Shown piece after piece: positions 25,185-33,103 of a DNA stretch of 64,000 bases. Within the stretch, counting starts at the first letter, position 1. The number at the start of each line of letters is the position of its first letter. Source of the DNA: Proteobacteria bacterium UBA6503. GTDB taxonomy: Bacteria > Pseudomonadota > Alphaproteobacteria > UBA1280 > UBA6503. The translations under genes were made by a program, and so were the position numbers. The stretch covers positions 620,713 to 684,712 of the forward strand of contig DJLZ01000001.1 in the NCBI GenBank assembly GCA_002436405.1, read 5' to 3'. Below the pieces are notes generated by a model that searched no databases, was not told where the DNA came from, and saw only the letters and a program-made list of their open reading frames with translations.

Positions 25185-26207
25185 ATGTTCGCCATTCAAA
25201 AAGCTAAAGCAGGTAAAGGCCTTGAGGCCACCACCATTGAGAGCCAAAAACCAAAAGATAATGAAGTTCGTATTAAGGTGACCCATGCTGGTGTGTGCGG
25301 TACCGATATGCACATTTATCAGTGGGATGATTGGTCTCAAAAGCGCGTAAAGCCACCGCTTATTTTGGGGCACGAATTTGTGGGCGAAATTGTTGAACTT
25401 GGTGCCGATGTTTATGGCTACGAAGTTGGCCAGCGTGTTTCTGCTGAAGGCCATATTGTATGCGGCGTATGCACCTTGTGCAAAACAGGCCGTGCCCACC
25501 TTTGTAAAGATACGGTGATTATTGGCGTTGATCGTCAAGGCGCATTCTGTAACGAAATTAACATGCCAGCCCCAAACCTTTGGCCTGTGAGCTCTAAAAT
25601 TTCAGATGCTCATGCCGCAATTTTTGACCCTCTTGGCAATGCTATGCATACCGTAATGGCGTTCCCGCCATCAGGCGAACACGTGATGATTAGCGGCGCA
25701 GGGGCCATTGGCCTTGCTGCGGTTGCTATGGCCAAAGCAAACGGCGCACGTAAAGTGACTGTTGTTGAACCAAGTGAACACAAGCGCCAAGTGGCTCAAA
25801 AACTTGGTGCTGATGTAACCATTGACCCATTTAACACCGACGTCGTTGCCACTGTTGCCGATGACAAACCTACTATTTTGCTTGAGATGAGCGGTAATGA
25901 AAAAGCCCTAGAGACAGGCCTAAAATCACTGCTTGAAGGGGGTAAGGTTGCGTTGTTGGGTATTCCACCAAAAGCTGTGACCATTAACTTAGCTGAACTC
26001 GTTATCTTTAAAGGCCTGACTCTACAGGGTATCGTTGGCCGTAAGATGTACGAAACTTGGTACCAAGTTGACCACTTCTTGCAAAACCATCCTGAAGCTG
26101 TTGACGAGCTTGTAACCCATATTCTACCTGCGCAAGACTTCCAGAAAGCGTTTGACCTGCTAGAAGCAGGCGAAGCGATTAAGATTGTGCTACAATTCGC
26201 TGAATAA
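25185..26207 (+). CDS. tdh: L-threonine 3-dehydrogenase
   Basis: NAD-dependent zinc enzyme that oxidises L-threonine to 2-amino-3-ketobutyrate, the substrate of the next gene product. 340 residues against 341 in E. coli. Medium-chain dehydrogenase motifs: catalytic zinc region GVCGTDMHIYQWDDW and GHEFVGE, structural-zinc cysteines in CGVCTLCKTGRAHLC, and the NAD-binding GAGAIGLAAVAMAKANGA. The kbl start is 26 bases downstream, the classical tdh-kbl pair (in reverse order to E. coli kbl-tdh). Confidence 0.96.
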   Translation: MFAIQKAKAGKGLEATTIESQKPKDNEVRIKVTHAGVCGTDMHIYQWDDWSQKRVKPPLILGHEFVGEIVELGADVYGYEVGQRVSAEGHIVCGVCTLCKTGRAHLCKDTVIIGVDRQGAFCNEINMPAPNLWPVSSKISDAHAAIFDPLGNAMHTVMAFPPSGEHVMISGAGAIGLAAVAMAKANGARKVTVVEPSEHKRQVAQKLGADVTIDPFNTDVVATVADDKPTILLEMSGNEKALETGLKSLLEGGKVALLGIPPKAVTINLAELVIFKGLTLQGIVGRKMYETWYQVDHFLQNHPEAVDELVTHILPAQDFQKAFDLLEAGEAIKIVLQFAE

Positions 26208-26233
26208 TTTAAGTAACCCATAGGAGCCAACCC

Positions 26234-27445
26234 ATGCCAAACACCACATTTGAAAAACGTAGCCACGACCACATTGAAGGCCTAAAGGCTGCAGGCACCT
26301 ATAAAGAATATAAGCACCTAGAAAATGCCATGGGCGCACACAGTAACATGCGCGAGGCTGGTGGTGACGTTATCGTCCTTTCATCAAACAACTACCTTGG
26401 CCTTGCTAACCACGAGAACGTCGTAAAAGCTTCACACGATGCGCTGAACACATACGGTGCAGGCACGGCTTCAGTGCGCTTTATTTGCGGCACCATGAGC
26501 ATCCACGAAACGCTCGAAAAGAAAATTGCAAGTTTTCACCGTCAGCCAGCAGCCCTCACATACTCAAGCTGCTGGGCTGCAAACACTGGTCTGTTTGCCG
26601 TGATTTGCCAACCTGGTGATTTACTCATTTCAGACGAACTAAACCACGCCAGCATCATTGATGGCTGCCGTTTGGTGAGCAAGCAAGTGACACGCTCAGT
26701 CTATAAACACTCAGACATGGCTGACCTTGAGTCACAGCTCAAAGATTACAAAGGCGACGGCGTAAAGTTTGTTGTAACTGACGGTGTGTTTTCAATGGAA
26801 GGCGACATTGCAAAGATGCCTGAACTGGTTGAACTTTGCGAAAAATACGAAGCTGTTTTGATTGTTGATGATTCTCATGGTGTAGGCGTTATGGGCCCTA
26901 ACGGTCGCGGTACAGCCGAACATTTTGGCCTTGAAGAAAAGGTAGATATTGTAACAGGTACCCTTGGTAAAGCCCTTGGTGGTGCTGCTGGTGGTTACGT
27001 TGCTGCTAATGCTGACGTGATTGATATGCTGATTCAGGCTTCACGCCCACACATTTTCTCAAACTCAATTTCACCGACCACTGCAGCGGGTGCTATGGCT
27101 GCCATTGAACTGATGGAAACTGAGCCTCAACGTGTGACCAGCCTTCACGAAAAAGTAGCCTACTTCCGTAAAGGTCTGCTTGATCTTGGCTTTAACCCGC
27201 ACGAAGGTGAAAGCGCCATTATTCCGATTATCGTGGGCGAGACTGCCTTCGCCATTTCAATTGCCAAGAAGATGCTTGAAAAAGGCATTTACGTGACTGG
27301 TTTTGGTTTCCCTGTTGTGCCTGAAGGTACAGCCCGTGTGCGCGTGCAAATTTCAGACGCCCTTACAAAAGCGGATATGGACACAGCCCTTAAAGCCTTT
27401 GCTGAAGTGGGTGTTGAAGTTGGCCTGCTGAAGAAGAGTGCATAG
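26234..27445 (+). CDS. kbl: Glycine C-acetyltransferase (2-amino-3-ketobutyrate CoA ligase)
   Basis: PLP enzyme of the alpha-oxoamine synthase family that splits 2-amino-3-ketobutyrate with CoA into glycine and acetyl-CoA. 403 residues, close to the 398 of E. coli. Visible: SSNNYLGLANH, SVRFICGTMSIHETLE, the substrate/PLP region DDSHGVGVMGPNGRGT and the PLP lysine in GTLGKALGGAAGG. Upstream AGGAG site. It works with tdh in threonine breakdown. Confidence 0.96.
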   Translation: MPNTTFEKRSHDHIEGLKAAGTYKEYKHLENAMGAHSNMREAGGDVIVLSSNNYLGLANHENVVKASHDALNTYGAGTASVRFICGTMSIHETLEKKIASFHRQPAALTYSSCWAANTGLFAVICQPGDLLISDELNHASIIDGCRLVSKQVTRSVYKHSDMADLESQLKDYKGDGVKFVVTDGVFSMEGDIAKMPELVELCEKYEAVLIVDDSHGVGVMGPNGRGTAEHFGLEEKVDIVTGTLGKALGGAAGGYVAANADVIDMLIQASRPHIFSNSISPTTAAGAMAAIELMETEPQRVTSLHEKVAYFRKGLLDLGFNPHEGESAIIPIIVGETAFAISIAKKMLEKGIYVTGFGFPVVPEGTARVRVQISDALTKADMDTALKAFAEVGVEVGLLKKSA

Positions 27446-27471
27446 AGATAGAGAGAAATAGAGAAACGCCC

Positions 27472-27948
27472 ATGGATTTTAAAAAGCATTACCGCCGCCG
27501 CATGAAGCGCCTTAAGGCCTCGTTTGTTGAGCCTTTAGAGCAATCACGTGCCGTTAAAAAACTATGGAAGCTCATGGGCACACAAGGTGTGATATTTCAT
27601 ATGGCACGCCAAGGCCGCTGGAATGTTTGGCTTGCCTTTGCGCTAAGCTTGCTTTCAATGGGGGTAATGGTTGCCTTGTTGCCGCTGGCTTCAGGTAAAG
27701 GCACACCGTGGTGGATCTGGCTTATTATGTCTCCACCAGTTCTGATTGCTGCCTTTGTTCATTATGCTTTATGGCGCTCTACATCACATATGAAGTCAGG
27801 TGTTACGGCGTTTTTCCTAAGGCTTTATACCATCCCGATGCTGTCATTTTTATTCTGCTTGGTTATTGCCGTTATTGTTGTGGGGCTTAACCAATTCCTG
27901 CACGGATTCATGACAGGTATCCAGAGTACAGCTGGTGCAGCACGCTAG
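27472..27948 (+). CDS. Three-TM hypothetical membrane protein
   Basis: Protein of 158 residues with a very basic N-terminus (KKHYRRRMKRLK) and three membrane helices (about 50-71, 79-99 and 118-142). It starts 26 bases after kbl and could be read with it. No family recognised. It is not a DoxX-type protein, which accompanies some hvf/buf clusters. Confidence 0.6.
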   Translation: MDFKKHYRRRMKRLKASFVEPLEQSRAVKKLWKLMGTQGVIFHMARQGRWNVWLAFALSLLSMGVMVALLPLASGKGTPWWIWLIMSPPVLIAAFVHYALWRSTSHMKSGVTAFFLRLYTIPMLSFLFCLVIAVIVVGLNQFLHGFMTGIQSTAGAAR

Positions 27949-27972
27949 TTTTTTTAAAATATTCAATATCTT

Positions 27973-27998
27973 GTAACCTTCTGAAAAAAGCCCCCGAA
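27973..27998 (+). promoter_or_regulatory. SigF-type ECF promoter upstream of hvfA
   Basis: GTAACC at 27973-27978, exactly 16 bases, then CGAA at 27995-27998. This is the GTAACC-N16-CGAA pattern reported for SigF-type ECF promoters in Caulobacter, where the regulon includes DUF692/bufferin operons. It lies 105 bases before the hvfA start. An inverted repeat GGGGT-N8-ACCCC follows at about 28019-28037. Confidence 0.6.
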
Positions 27999-28103
27999 AA
28001 TATATGAAAATCAAGTTGTGGGGTTATAAATGACCCCATAACTGACTATATGGCTTATATGGCCTTAACAAATGAATAATAATTTTCTTAGGAGTGCTTG
28101 CAC

Positions 28104-28463
28104 ATGAAATCATCAACTTCAAAAATTCTGACTCTAACTATGGCAGCGGCTGTGGCGACAACAGCTGTATCGGCTGAGGCTGCTGTTAATGCAGGCACAG
28201 GTGTTGCTGACCTTCAGCAAGGCTACCAAGTGGCAATGCACCATGGCGAGAAAGACAAAGCCCATAAAGCCAAAGATAAAGCTGAAAAACATGCCAAAGA
28301 TGCCGAAGGTAAATGCGGTGAAGGCAAATGCGGCGAAGGCATGTGCGGTGCAAACCACGCAAGCGATAAAGGTAAAGAAATGGGCCACGAAAAAGCCAAA
28401 GGCCTTGAAGGTAAGTGCGGCGAAGGTAAGTGTGGCGAAGGCAAATGCGGCGGTAAAAAATAA
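28104..28463 (+). CDS. hvfA: HvfA-type RiPP precursor with EGKCG repeats
   Basis: Precursor of 119 residues. ATG at 28104 follows AGGAG; a TTG two codons earlier is less likely. Signal peptide (about 1-26, ending AVSAEA), a Lys/His/Ala-rich spacer, then two blocks of Cys motifs: Cys71, 76 and 81 (EGKCG, EGKCG, EGMCG) and Cys105, 110 and 115 (three EGKCG), ending GGKK. In the Haemophilus HvfA system a DUF692 enzyme changes the Cys of EGKCG to oxazolone/thioamide-type groups that bind copper. The same three-gene order is present here. Modification and copper binding are inferred. Confidence 0.85.
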   Translation: MKSSTSKILTLTMAAAVATTAVSAEAAVNAGTGVADLQQGYQVAMHHGEKDKAHKAKDKAEKHAKDAEGKCGEGKCGEGMCGANHASDKGKEMGHEKAKGLEGKCGEGKCGEGKCGGKK

Positions 28464-28468
28464 CCGTC

Positions 28469-29344
28469 ATGACCACAGTTAACCAGCCTACATCTACTGT
28501 AACTGGTGCCGGTTTAGGCCTGCGGCGGGGGTTTATGGATGCCCTGCTGCAGGCCAAACCTTCTGAAATTGACTTTGTTGAAGTCGCCCCTGAAAACTGG
28601 ATTTCTATGGGCGGTGTGTTCCGTGAAAAGTTTGAACAAGTTGCAGAAGCTTACCCTGTTTCAACACACGGGCTTTCCCTTTCGTTAGGTGGCGTTACAC
28701 CTATTGATACCGCCTTTGTTGAGGCGATTAAAAACTTTCTCGATACATTTAGTATTCAGCTCTACAGTGAGCATCTATCGTCATGCTCTGACGATGGCCA
28801 TATGTACGATCTTATGCCTATCCCATTTACCGAAGAAGCTGTGCATTATGTGGCAAAACGTATTCGCCAAGTGCAGGATATTCTTGAGCGTCGCATCGCC
28901 ATTGAAAACGTATCGTTTTACGCCATGCAAACAACCGAACTGAGTGAAATTGAGTTTACCAAAGCTGTACTGGCTGAGGCCGATTGTGACCTACTTCTTG
29001 ACGTAAATAATATCTACGTAAATGCGGTCAACCATAAGGCCTACACGCCTGAAGCTTTTGTTGAGGCTATGCCTACTGACCGAATTAAAATGATGCACGT
29101 GGCCGGGCACTATAACGAAACTGATGATCTTTTAGTAGATACCCACGGCGCCCCCGTGATTGACCCTGTTTGGCAAATATTGCAACAAGCTTATGCGCAC
29201 CATGGTGTTATTCCGACATTGCTTGAGCGTGATTTTAACTTCCCTGGTTTAGATGAAATGGTGGCCGAAGTGAACCACATCCATGACCTGCAAAACCAAG
29301 CGCAAACCCATGCTGTGGAGGCTGAAGATGCCAAAGCAGGATAA
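28469..29344 (+). CDS. hvfB: DUF692 multinuclear iron oxygenase (MNIO), HvfB-like
   Basis: TIM-barrel enzyme of 291 residues in the DUF692/MNIO family, which uses two or three iron ions and O2 to alter Cys in peptides (MbnB, HvfB, BufB). Family motifs present: GAGLGLRRGFMDALL, EVAPENW, STHGLSLSLGG, YSEHLSSC, IENVSFYA, LLDVNNIYVNA, HVAGHYN and the C-terminal LLERDFNFP. It starts 5 bases after the precursor stop, so translation is probably coupled. The substrate should be the six Cys motifs of the precursor. Confidence 0.93.
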   Translation: MTTVNQPTSTVTGAGLGLRRGFMDALLQAKPSEIDFVEVAPENWISMGGVFREKFEQVAEAYPVSTHGLSLSLGGVTPIDTAFVEAIKNFLDTFSIQLYSEHLSSCSDDGHMYDLMPIPFTEEAVHYVAKRIRQVQDILERRIAIENVSFYAMQTTELSEIEFTKAVLAEADCDLLLDVNNIYVNAVNHKAYTPEAFVEAMPTDRIKMMHVAGHYNETDDLLVDTHGAPVIDPVWQILQQAYAHHGVIPTLLERDFNFPGLDEMVAEVNHIHDLQNQAQTHAVEAEDAKAG

Positions 29345-30134
29345 ACACAAGAACACCCATAACATGCCGCAATTTCAGCAGATGCAATATGCCTTTGCTG
29401 CGTGGATTCGCAAACCCGATGCCGCAGCCACGCCGCAAAACATCGAGCGCCGCCGCATGAATGTTTACCGTGAGCTTTTTTTATCAAATGTTAAAGGTTT
29501 TTTGGATAATGCTTTTCCTGTAGCGGCAAGTGCTTTGGGGCAAGAGGCATGGCAGGCATTAACGGAAACGTTCTTTGAAAAACACCTTTCAACCAGCCCA
29601 TATTTCCGTGAAATTCCGCAAGAGTTTATGGCCTGGCTGATGGACAATTACGATATCCAGCAGACTCTGCCGCCATGGCTGCCTGAGCTTTTGCACTATG
29701 AATGGTTAGAGCTTCACGTTTCAACCCTTGATGCTGACGTACCCGATGTGCACACAGCCGCAACCATTCAGACAAACAAGCCTATTGTGCTTTCACCATT
29801 TTTTGAGATGGCCGCTTACCGCTGGCCTGTGCATGAAATTTCAGCTGAGAATCAACCTAAGGATATGCCAGCTATTCCTACCTTGCTCGCCGTTTACCGC
29901 ACACGTGAACATCAGGTACGATTCATGAAGCTTGAACCTAAGGCTGCAATGCTGCTTGAGGTTTTGCAAACAAACCCAACCCTTAACCCCGAGCAAGCGG
30001 CACAACAAGCTGCCCTTAAAACCCAAGGGGGGCGCCATGCCATGACCTTTGGTATGTCTGAGTTTTCGACCTTGTTTTCTGACTTGAAAGCCCGCGATAT
30101 TTTGCTGGGTAATGCGGTAGAAGATATTAAATAA
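29328..30134 (+). CDS. hvfC: DUF2063 partner protein, HvfC-like
   Basis: Protein of 268 residues. The start MPKQDKHKN at 29328 overlaps the hvfB end by 17 bases and follows GGAGG. The N-terminal DUF2063 pattern is seen: MQYAFAAWIR, RRRMNVYRELFLSNVKGFLDNAFPV split by a turn, FFEKHLSTSPYFREIPQEF. Partners of this type (HvfC, BufC, MbnC) form a complex with the MNIO enzyme and bind the precursor. The C-terminal 80 residues form a winged-helix-like part. The operon is closed by the hairpin at 30153-30183. Confidence 0.88.
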   Translation: MPKQDKHKNTHNMPQFQQMQYAFAAWIRKPDAAATPQNIERRRMNVYRELFLSNVKGFLDNAFPVAASALGQEAWQALTETFFEKHLSTSPYFREIPQEFMAWLMDNYDIQQTLPPWLPELLHYEWLELHVSTLDADVPDVHTAATIQTNKPIVLSPFFEMAAYRWPVHEISAENQPKDMPAIPTLLAVYRTREHQVRFMKLEPKAAMLLEVLQTNPTLNPEQAAQQAALKTQGGRHAMTFGMSEFSTLFSDLKARDILLGNAVEDIK

Positions 30135-30152
30135 CCCAAGGCTTAAAATGTA

Positions 30153-30183
30153 AAAAAGCCCCCAAATAAATGGGGGCTTTTTA
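30153..30183. terminator. Bidirectional intrinsic terminator
   Basis: 12-bp perfect stem (30153-30164 with 30171-30182), AT loop. Shared by hvfABC and the first J-like gene on the other strand. Confidence 0.88.
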
Positions 30184-30202
30184 TTCGTTTATAGCTTTTG
30201 CA

Positions 30203-30706
30203 CTAGCGTGGGCGCTTGCGCAAAAGGTCTCGCGCACGGATGATTTCAGCACGGCGAATCTTCGCCGTTACAAAAACACCTTTAGGCGCTTTGCGCTTTC
30301 TTAGTACCTTGGGCTCAAGGTCATCAAGCAGGGCTTTCGCCGCACGGTTGATGTCATCATCGCAGCTGTCATCGGGGACGTTCAGCAGCCGGCACGCATC
30401 ACGAATGGTTTCGTAAGGGGCGTAGGTTGCCTTCCACTCAACCATACGTTCACGGCGCCGAAGCAGCATACGTACACGGTTCCGCTGAAGCTCGTTGCGA
30501 CGCGGGAAAAGCTCATTAATTTCGCTGATAGCGTCATCAATTTCGCAAATGTATTGGGCTTGTTCAGCGTTGGCAATAATATCACCGCTGAGGTTCATCA
30601 GTTTGTTATACCTACGGGATTTTTGAAACATGATACTGATGATAATCAGCACCACAAAAATACCGAGGCCTAGTCCTGTTGCAAGAGGTGGCATAGGTTC
30701 GCTCAT
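30203..30706 (-). CDS. Membrane-anchored J-like protein, paralogue 1
   Basis: Protein of 167 residues: N-terminal helix (about 8-27), a basic helical middle (NELQRNRVRMLLRRRERM), then the family motif YAPYETIRDACRLL and a J-domain-like end: NVPDDSCDDDINRAAKALL, DLEPKVL where a J-domain has HPD, KAPKGV, and a last helix RRAEIIRARDLLRKRP. The HPD needed to stimulate DnaK is absent, so this is a J-like fold at best (inference from pattern). Smallest of six tandem paralogues. Confidence 0.65.
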   Translation of the reverse strand: MSEPMPPLATGLGLGIFVVLIIISIMFQKSRRYNKLMNLSGDIIANAEQAQYICEIDDAISEINELFPRRNELQRNRVRMLLRRRERMVEWKATYAPYETIRDACRLLNVPDDSCDDDINRAAKALLDDLEPKVLRKRKAPKGVFVTAKIRRAEIIRARDLLRKRPR

Positions 30707-30781
30707 GGAGGTAAGGGTGGATGGAAAAAGATGGAGATAGATATTAGACGCTCATCATAAAACAAACTGTATACAGGTCAA
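30707..30781 (-). promoter_or_regulatory. Promoter and pyrimidine leader of J-like paralogue 1
   Basis: On the minus strand: TTGACC (30781-30776), 16 bases, TATGAT (30759-30754), then a C/T-rich leader to the ATG. Confidence 0.6.
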
Positions 30782-30785
30782 TAAA

Positions 30786-30811
30786 AAAACCCCACATTGC
30801 TGTGGGGTTTT
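30786..30811 (-). terminator. Terminator of J-like paralogue 2
   Basis: 11-bp stem (30786-30796 with 30801-30811), loop TTGC. TCGTTA at 30813-30818 is the TAACGA motif on the minus strand. Confidence 0.85.
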
Positions 30812-30833
30812 ATCGTTAATGGTTTGCGCTGTC

Positions 30834-31451
30834 TTACCAAGTAAAGTTCTTGGGGCGATTCAGCAAAAGGCATTCAGCCTTGTCAGCTTCGGCAAGGCGC
30901 CGTTCGGCTGTTGCAATAACAGCTTTGGGGGCTTTGCGCCGCTTGAGGTCATGCAGGTTGTTTTTGCGACGGACGGTATCAGCCGCATCGCGGATTTTAT
31001 CATCATCCAGCGATGTTTTATGACGCATGAGGTCAAGGGTGGTCAGGGCTTCATCCAGCAGTTCTGGCGGGGCATAGGGCAGCTTATTTGCAATAGCGCT
31101 GTCACGTTCCCATCCCGCCATCATCACATCAAGGCCAACCATGCTGTACTCGAACGAGTCATGCGGGCATTGGGATTGAATCGCACGAAGCTCTTCAAGG
31201 GCTTGCTCATGCTCGTAAATATAGCGGTAATTGGCTTGCCGACGAATCTTTTGGGCTTTGCCCACGTAATCATCACGGTGAAAACGCTTATACTTTCTGG
31301 CGGTAATGATGCCGAAATACAAAGTAATAAACGTATAAAATGCCGCATAAAAATACTGCATCCAAGGGGTGTCTGCGGTGAGGGTGAGGGTAATGCCTAA
31401 GAAGGCGAATACCACCGTCATGCAGAGGGAGTAATAGAAAGAACCTTTCAT
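30834..31451 (-). CDS. Membrane-anchored J-like protein, paralogue 2
   Basis: Protein of 205 residues with two N-terminal helices (about 8-26 and 31-49), a linker YEHEQALEELRAIQSQC, the family motif LPYAPPELLDEALTTL, and the J-like end: SLDDDKIRDAADTVRRKN, NLHDL in the HPD place, RKAPKAVIATAERRLAEAD, CLLLNRPKNF. AGGAGA lies 7 bases before the ATG. Closest in its C-terminus to paralogue 3 (LLLNRPK). Confidence 0.68.
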   Translation of the reverse strand: MKGSFYYSLCMTVVFAFLGITLTLTADTPWMQYFYAAFYTFITLYFGIITARKYKRFHRDDYVGKAQKIRRQANYRYIYEHEQALEELRAIQSQCPHDSFEYSMVGLDVMMAGWERDSAIANKLPYAPPELLDEALTTLDLMRHKTSLDDDKIRDAADTVRRKNNLHDLKRRKAPKAVIATAERRLAEADKAECLLLNRPKNFTW

Positions 31452-31550
31452 GGTTCATCTCCTGCGTAGAGATAAAAAGTGGGGAGAGAAATAAATGGAA
31501 GATAACTGATAAGTTATCCTGCATCTTACGTTTTTTGCGCTAAAGGTCAA
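31452..31550 (-). promoter_or_regulatory. Promoter and pyrimidine leader of J-like paralogue 2
   Basis: Minus strand: TTGACC (31550-31545), 16 bases, TAAGAT (31528-31523), then a C/T-rich leader and AGGAG. Confidence 0.6.
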
Positions 31551-31563
31551 TGCAAATCAATGT

Positions 31564-31591
31564 AAAAAGCCCCGCATTGCTGCGGGGCTTT
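31564..31591 (-). terminator. Terminator of J-like paralogue 3
   Basis: 11-bp stem (31566-31576 with 31581-31591), loop TTGC. The central 18 bases are the same as in the terminator at 32321. TCGTTA at 31593-31598 includes the stop codon. Confidence 0.88.
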
Positions 31592-31595
31592 ATCG

Positions 31596-32231
31596 TTATA
31601 AGTTTTTGAACTTGTGACCCTTTGGCCTGTTCAGCAAAAGCCTTTCAGCTCGGTTCACCTCTTGGAGGTTTGCACGTGCTTTGGCAATGACCCCCTTCGG
31701 GGCGCCTTGCTTTTTAAGGGTGTCGGGGTCGTTCTTGCAGCGCATTCGGTACGCCGCTTCTTCGATGCGGTCCACATCCAAAATGGTTTTGAAGTGGGTC
31801 AACTCAAGAAGCTTTAAGGCGGCACTAAGTGCACCATGTTTGGCATATTGCCGCTTGCAGCGGACATTCCAACCACGGGCATCTTTGGTACTACGAATCA
31901 GGCCATCAATCAGATTGCGGCTTTGAGTGTCCGAAGGTTTGCATTGCTGCTTAAATTGCTCAAGTTCGGCAAGGGTCTCGTCAAAGTCAGAGATATAATA
32001 ATCACTGCGTGATTTCTTATACTTCTGGGCGCGGGCATAGGGGCCCGGGCGAAAACGAGGGTCTGTGATGCATTTGAGGATAAGGCCAATGGAACAGAGC
32101 CCAAAATAGGCTGTCAGAATAACACCGGCCATACCACCCACTTGGGTGGCACAAATTGTCAGAATGAATGAACTCACAATACAGATCGCAATAAAGCGCC
32201 TGAGGGTAAATGAATCTATAAGCCACGACAT
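31596..32231 (-). CDS. Membrane-anchored J-like protein, paralogue 3
   Basis: Protein of 211 residues with two N-terminal helices (about 11-29 and 35-54). A Tyr/Lys-rich linker leads to DFDETLAELEQFKQQC, then the J-like part: SAALKLLELTHF, LDVDRIEEAAYRMRC, NDPDTL (a DPD in the place of HPD, the closest to canonical in the set), GAPKGVIAKARANL, AERLLLNRPKG. AGGAC precedes the ATG. Confidence 0.68.
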   Translation of the reverse strand: MSWLIDSFTLRRFIAICIVSSFILTICATQVGGMAGVILTAYFGLCSIGLILKCITDPRFRPGPYARAQKYKKSRSDYYISDFDETLAELEQFKQQCKPSDTQSRNLIDGLIRSTKDARGWNVRCKRQYAKHGALSAALKLLELTHFKTILDVDRIEEAAYRMRCKNDPDTLKKQGAPKGVIAKARANLQEVNRAERLLLNRPKGHKFKNL

Positions 32232-32318
32232 GGCTCATGTCCTACAAAGAAAATAAAGGATGAGAGAGAAAGAAGATAAATGGTTGAGTTATCATACGTT
32301 TTTGTTGGCATACGTCAA
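32232..32318 (-). promoter_or_regulatory. Promoter and pyrimidine leader of J-like paralogue 3
   Basis: Minus strand: TTGACG (32318-32313), 16 bases, TATGAT (32296-32291), then a C/T-rich leader. Confidence 0.62.
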
Positions 32319-32320
32319 TA

Positions 32321-32347
32321 AAAAAGCCCCGCATTGCTGCGGGGCTT
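32321..32347 (-). terminator. Terminator of J-like paralogue 4
   Basis: 10-bp stem (32324-32333 with 32338-32347), loop TTGC; TCGTTA at 32350-32355. Confidence 0.87.
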
Positions 32348-32359
32348 CATCGTTATGGG

Positions 32360-32965
32360 TTAGGTGCTCCAGCTGAATTTTTCTTCGGCTTCTTTGGTTA
32401 AAACCAAATAGGCATTTTCAGCGGCGGCAAGGCGCTTGGCGGCTTCAGCCCGGACGGCCTCGGGGGCACGTTCGCGCTTCATGCGGTCAGCATTGTATTT
32501 ATCGCGGTTAGCCTTGATGGCCGCCTCGAGTTGCTTGGGCTTAAAGTCTTCAGCAAGCTCAAGGGTTTCGCGCGCTTCTGCGACCACATGGGGCAGGTGG
32601 TAAGGCACACCCCGCATGCGGGCAATACCGGCATATCCTTCAACAGTGCCAATGGCGCCGTTGATCATATTCCAGTAGTGGCCGTCTTTGTCGCACTTAT
32701 CTTGCAAAACGCGGATTTCTGCGCAGCGATCCTCATATTCTTTGAGGGTTGAAAAAGTGCGTGAGCCGACATTGCTTAAGCGTTGGGCTTGATGATAAAT
32801 CTCGCGTTCTTCACCGCGAACTTTCATGTCATCCAGTTGCTTGCGCAAATCATCAAGGCGCCTTTGAGTGGGCGACTTGTGCGTGATAATCAGGAAGAAG
32901 AACCATAAAAATGCACCCATGCCTACGATAAGCAGGCCGAGCAAAATGGCTTCACCAACATTCAT
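32360..32965 (-). CDS. Membrane-anchored J-like protein, paralogue 4
   Basis: Protein of 201 residues with one N-terminal helix (about 6-27), a charged coiled segment (RRLDDLRKQLDDMKVRGEE), then VPYHLPHVVAEARETLEL, KPKQLEAAIKANRDKY, NADRM in the HPD place, RAPEAVRAEAAKRLAAAENAY cut by a turn, LVL. The AENAYLVL end matches the J-domain helix III ending (EAYEVL) well. The most divergent C-terminal tail (EEKFSWST). Confidence 0.67.
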   Translation of the reverse strand: MNVGEAILLGLLIVGMGAFLWFFFLIITHKSPTQRRLDDLRKQLDDMKVRGEEREIYHQAQRLSNVGSRTFSTLKEYEDRCAEIRVLQDKCDKDGHYWNMINGAIGTVEGYAGIARMRGVPYHLPHVVAEARETLELAEDFKPKQLEAAIKANRDKYNADRMKRERAPEAVRAEAAKRLAAAENAYLVLTKEAEEKFSWST

Positions 32966-33062
32966 GAGGGAATCCTTAAAAAGAGAGGAAACAATAGAGT
33001 GGAAAAGAAAGGGAAAGATATAAAGTAGACCTGACTATGCCATAAGCGCCTTAAACCCTCAA
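32966..33062 (-). promoter_or_regulatory. Promoter and pyrimidine leader of J-like paralogue 4
   Basis: Minus strand: TTGAGG (33062-33057), 17 bases, CATAGT (33039-33034), then about 60 bases of C/T-rich leader. Confidence 0.58.
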
Positions 33063-33064
33063 TA

Positions 33065-33090
33065 AAAAAGCCCCCACGTGATGTGGGGGG
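33065..33090 (-). terminator. Terminator of J-like paralogue 5
   Basis: Stem of CCCCCAC type (33071-33077 with 33083-33089), T-run on the minus strand. TCGTTA at 33094-33099. Confidence 0.82.
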
Positions 33091-33103
33091 TTATCGTTAT
33101 AGG

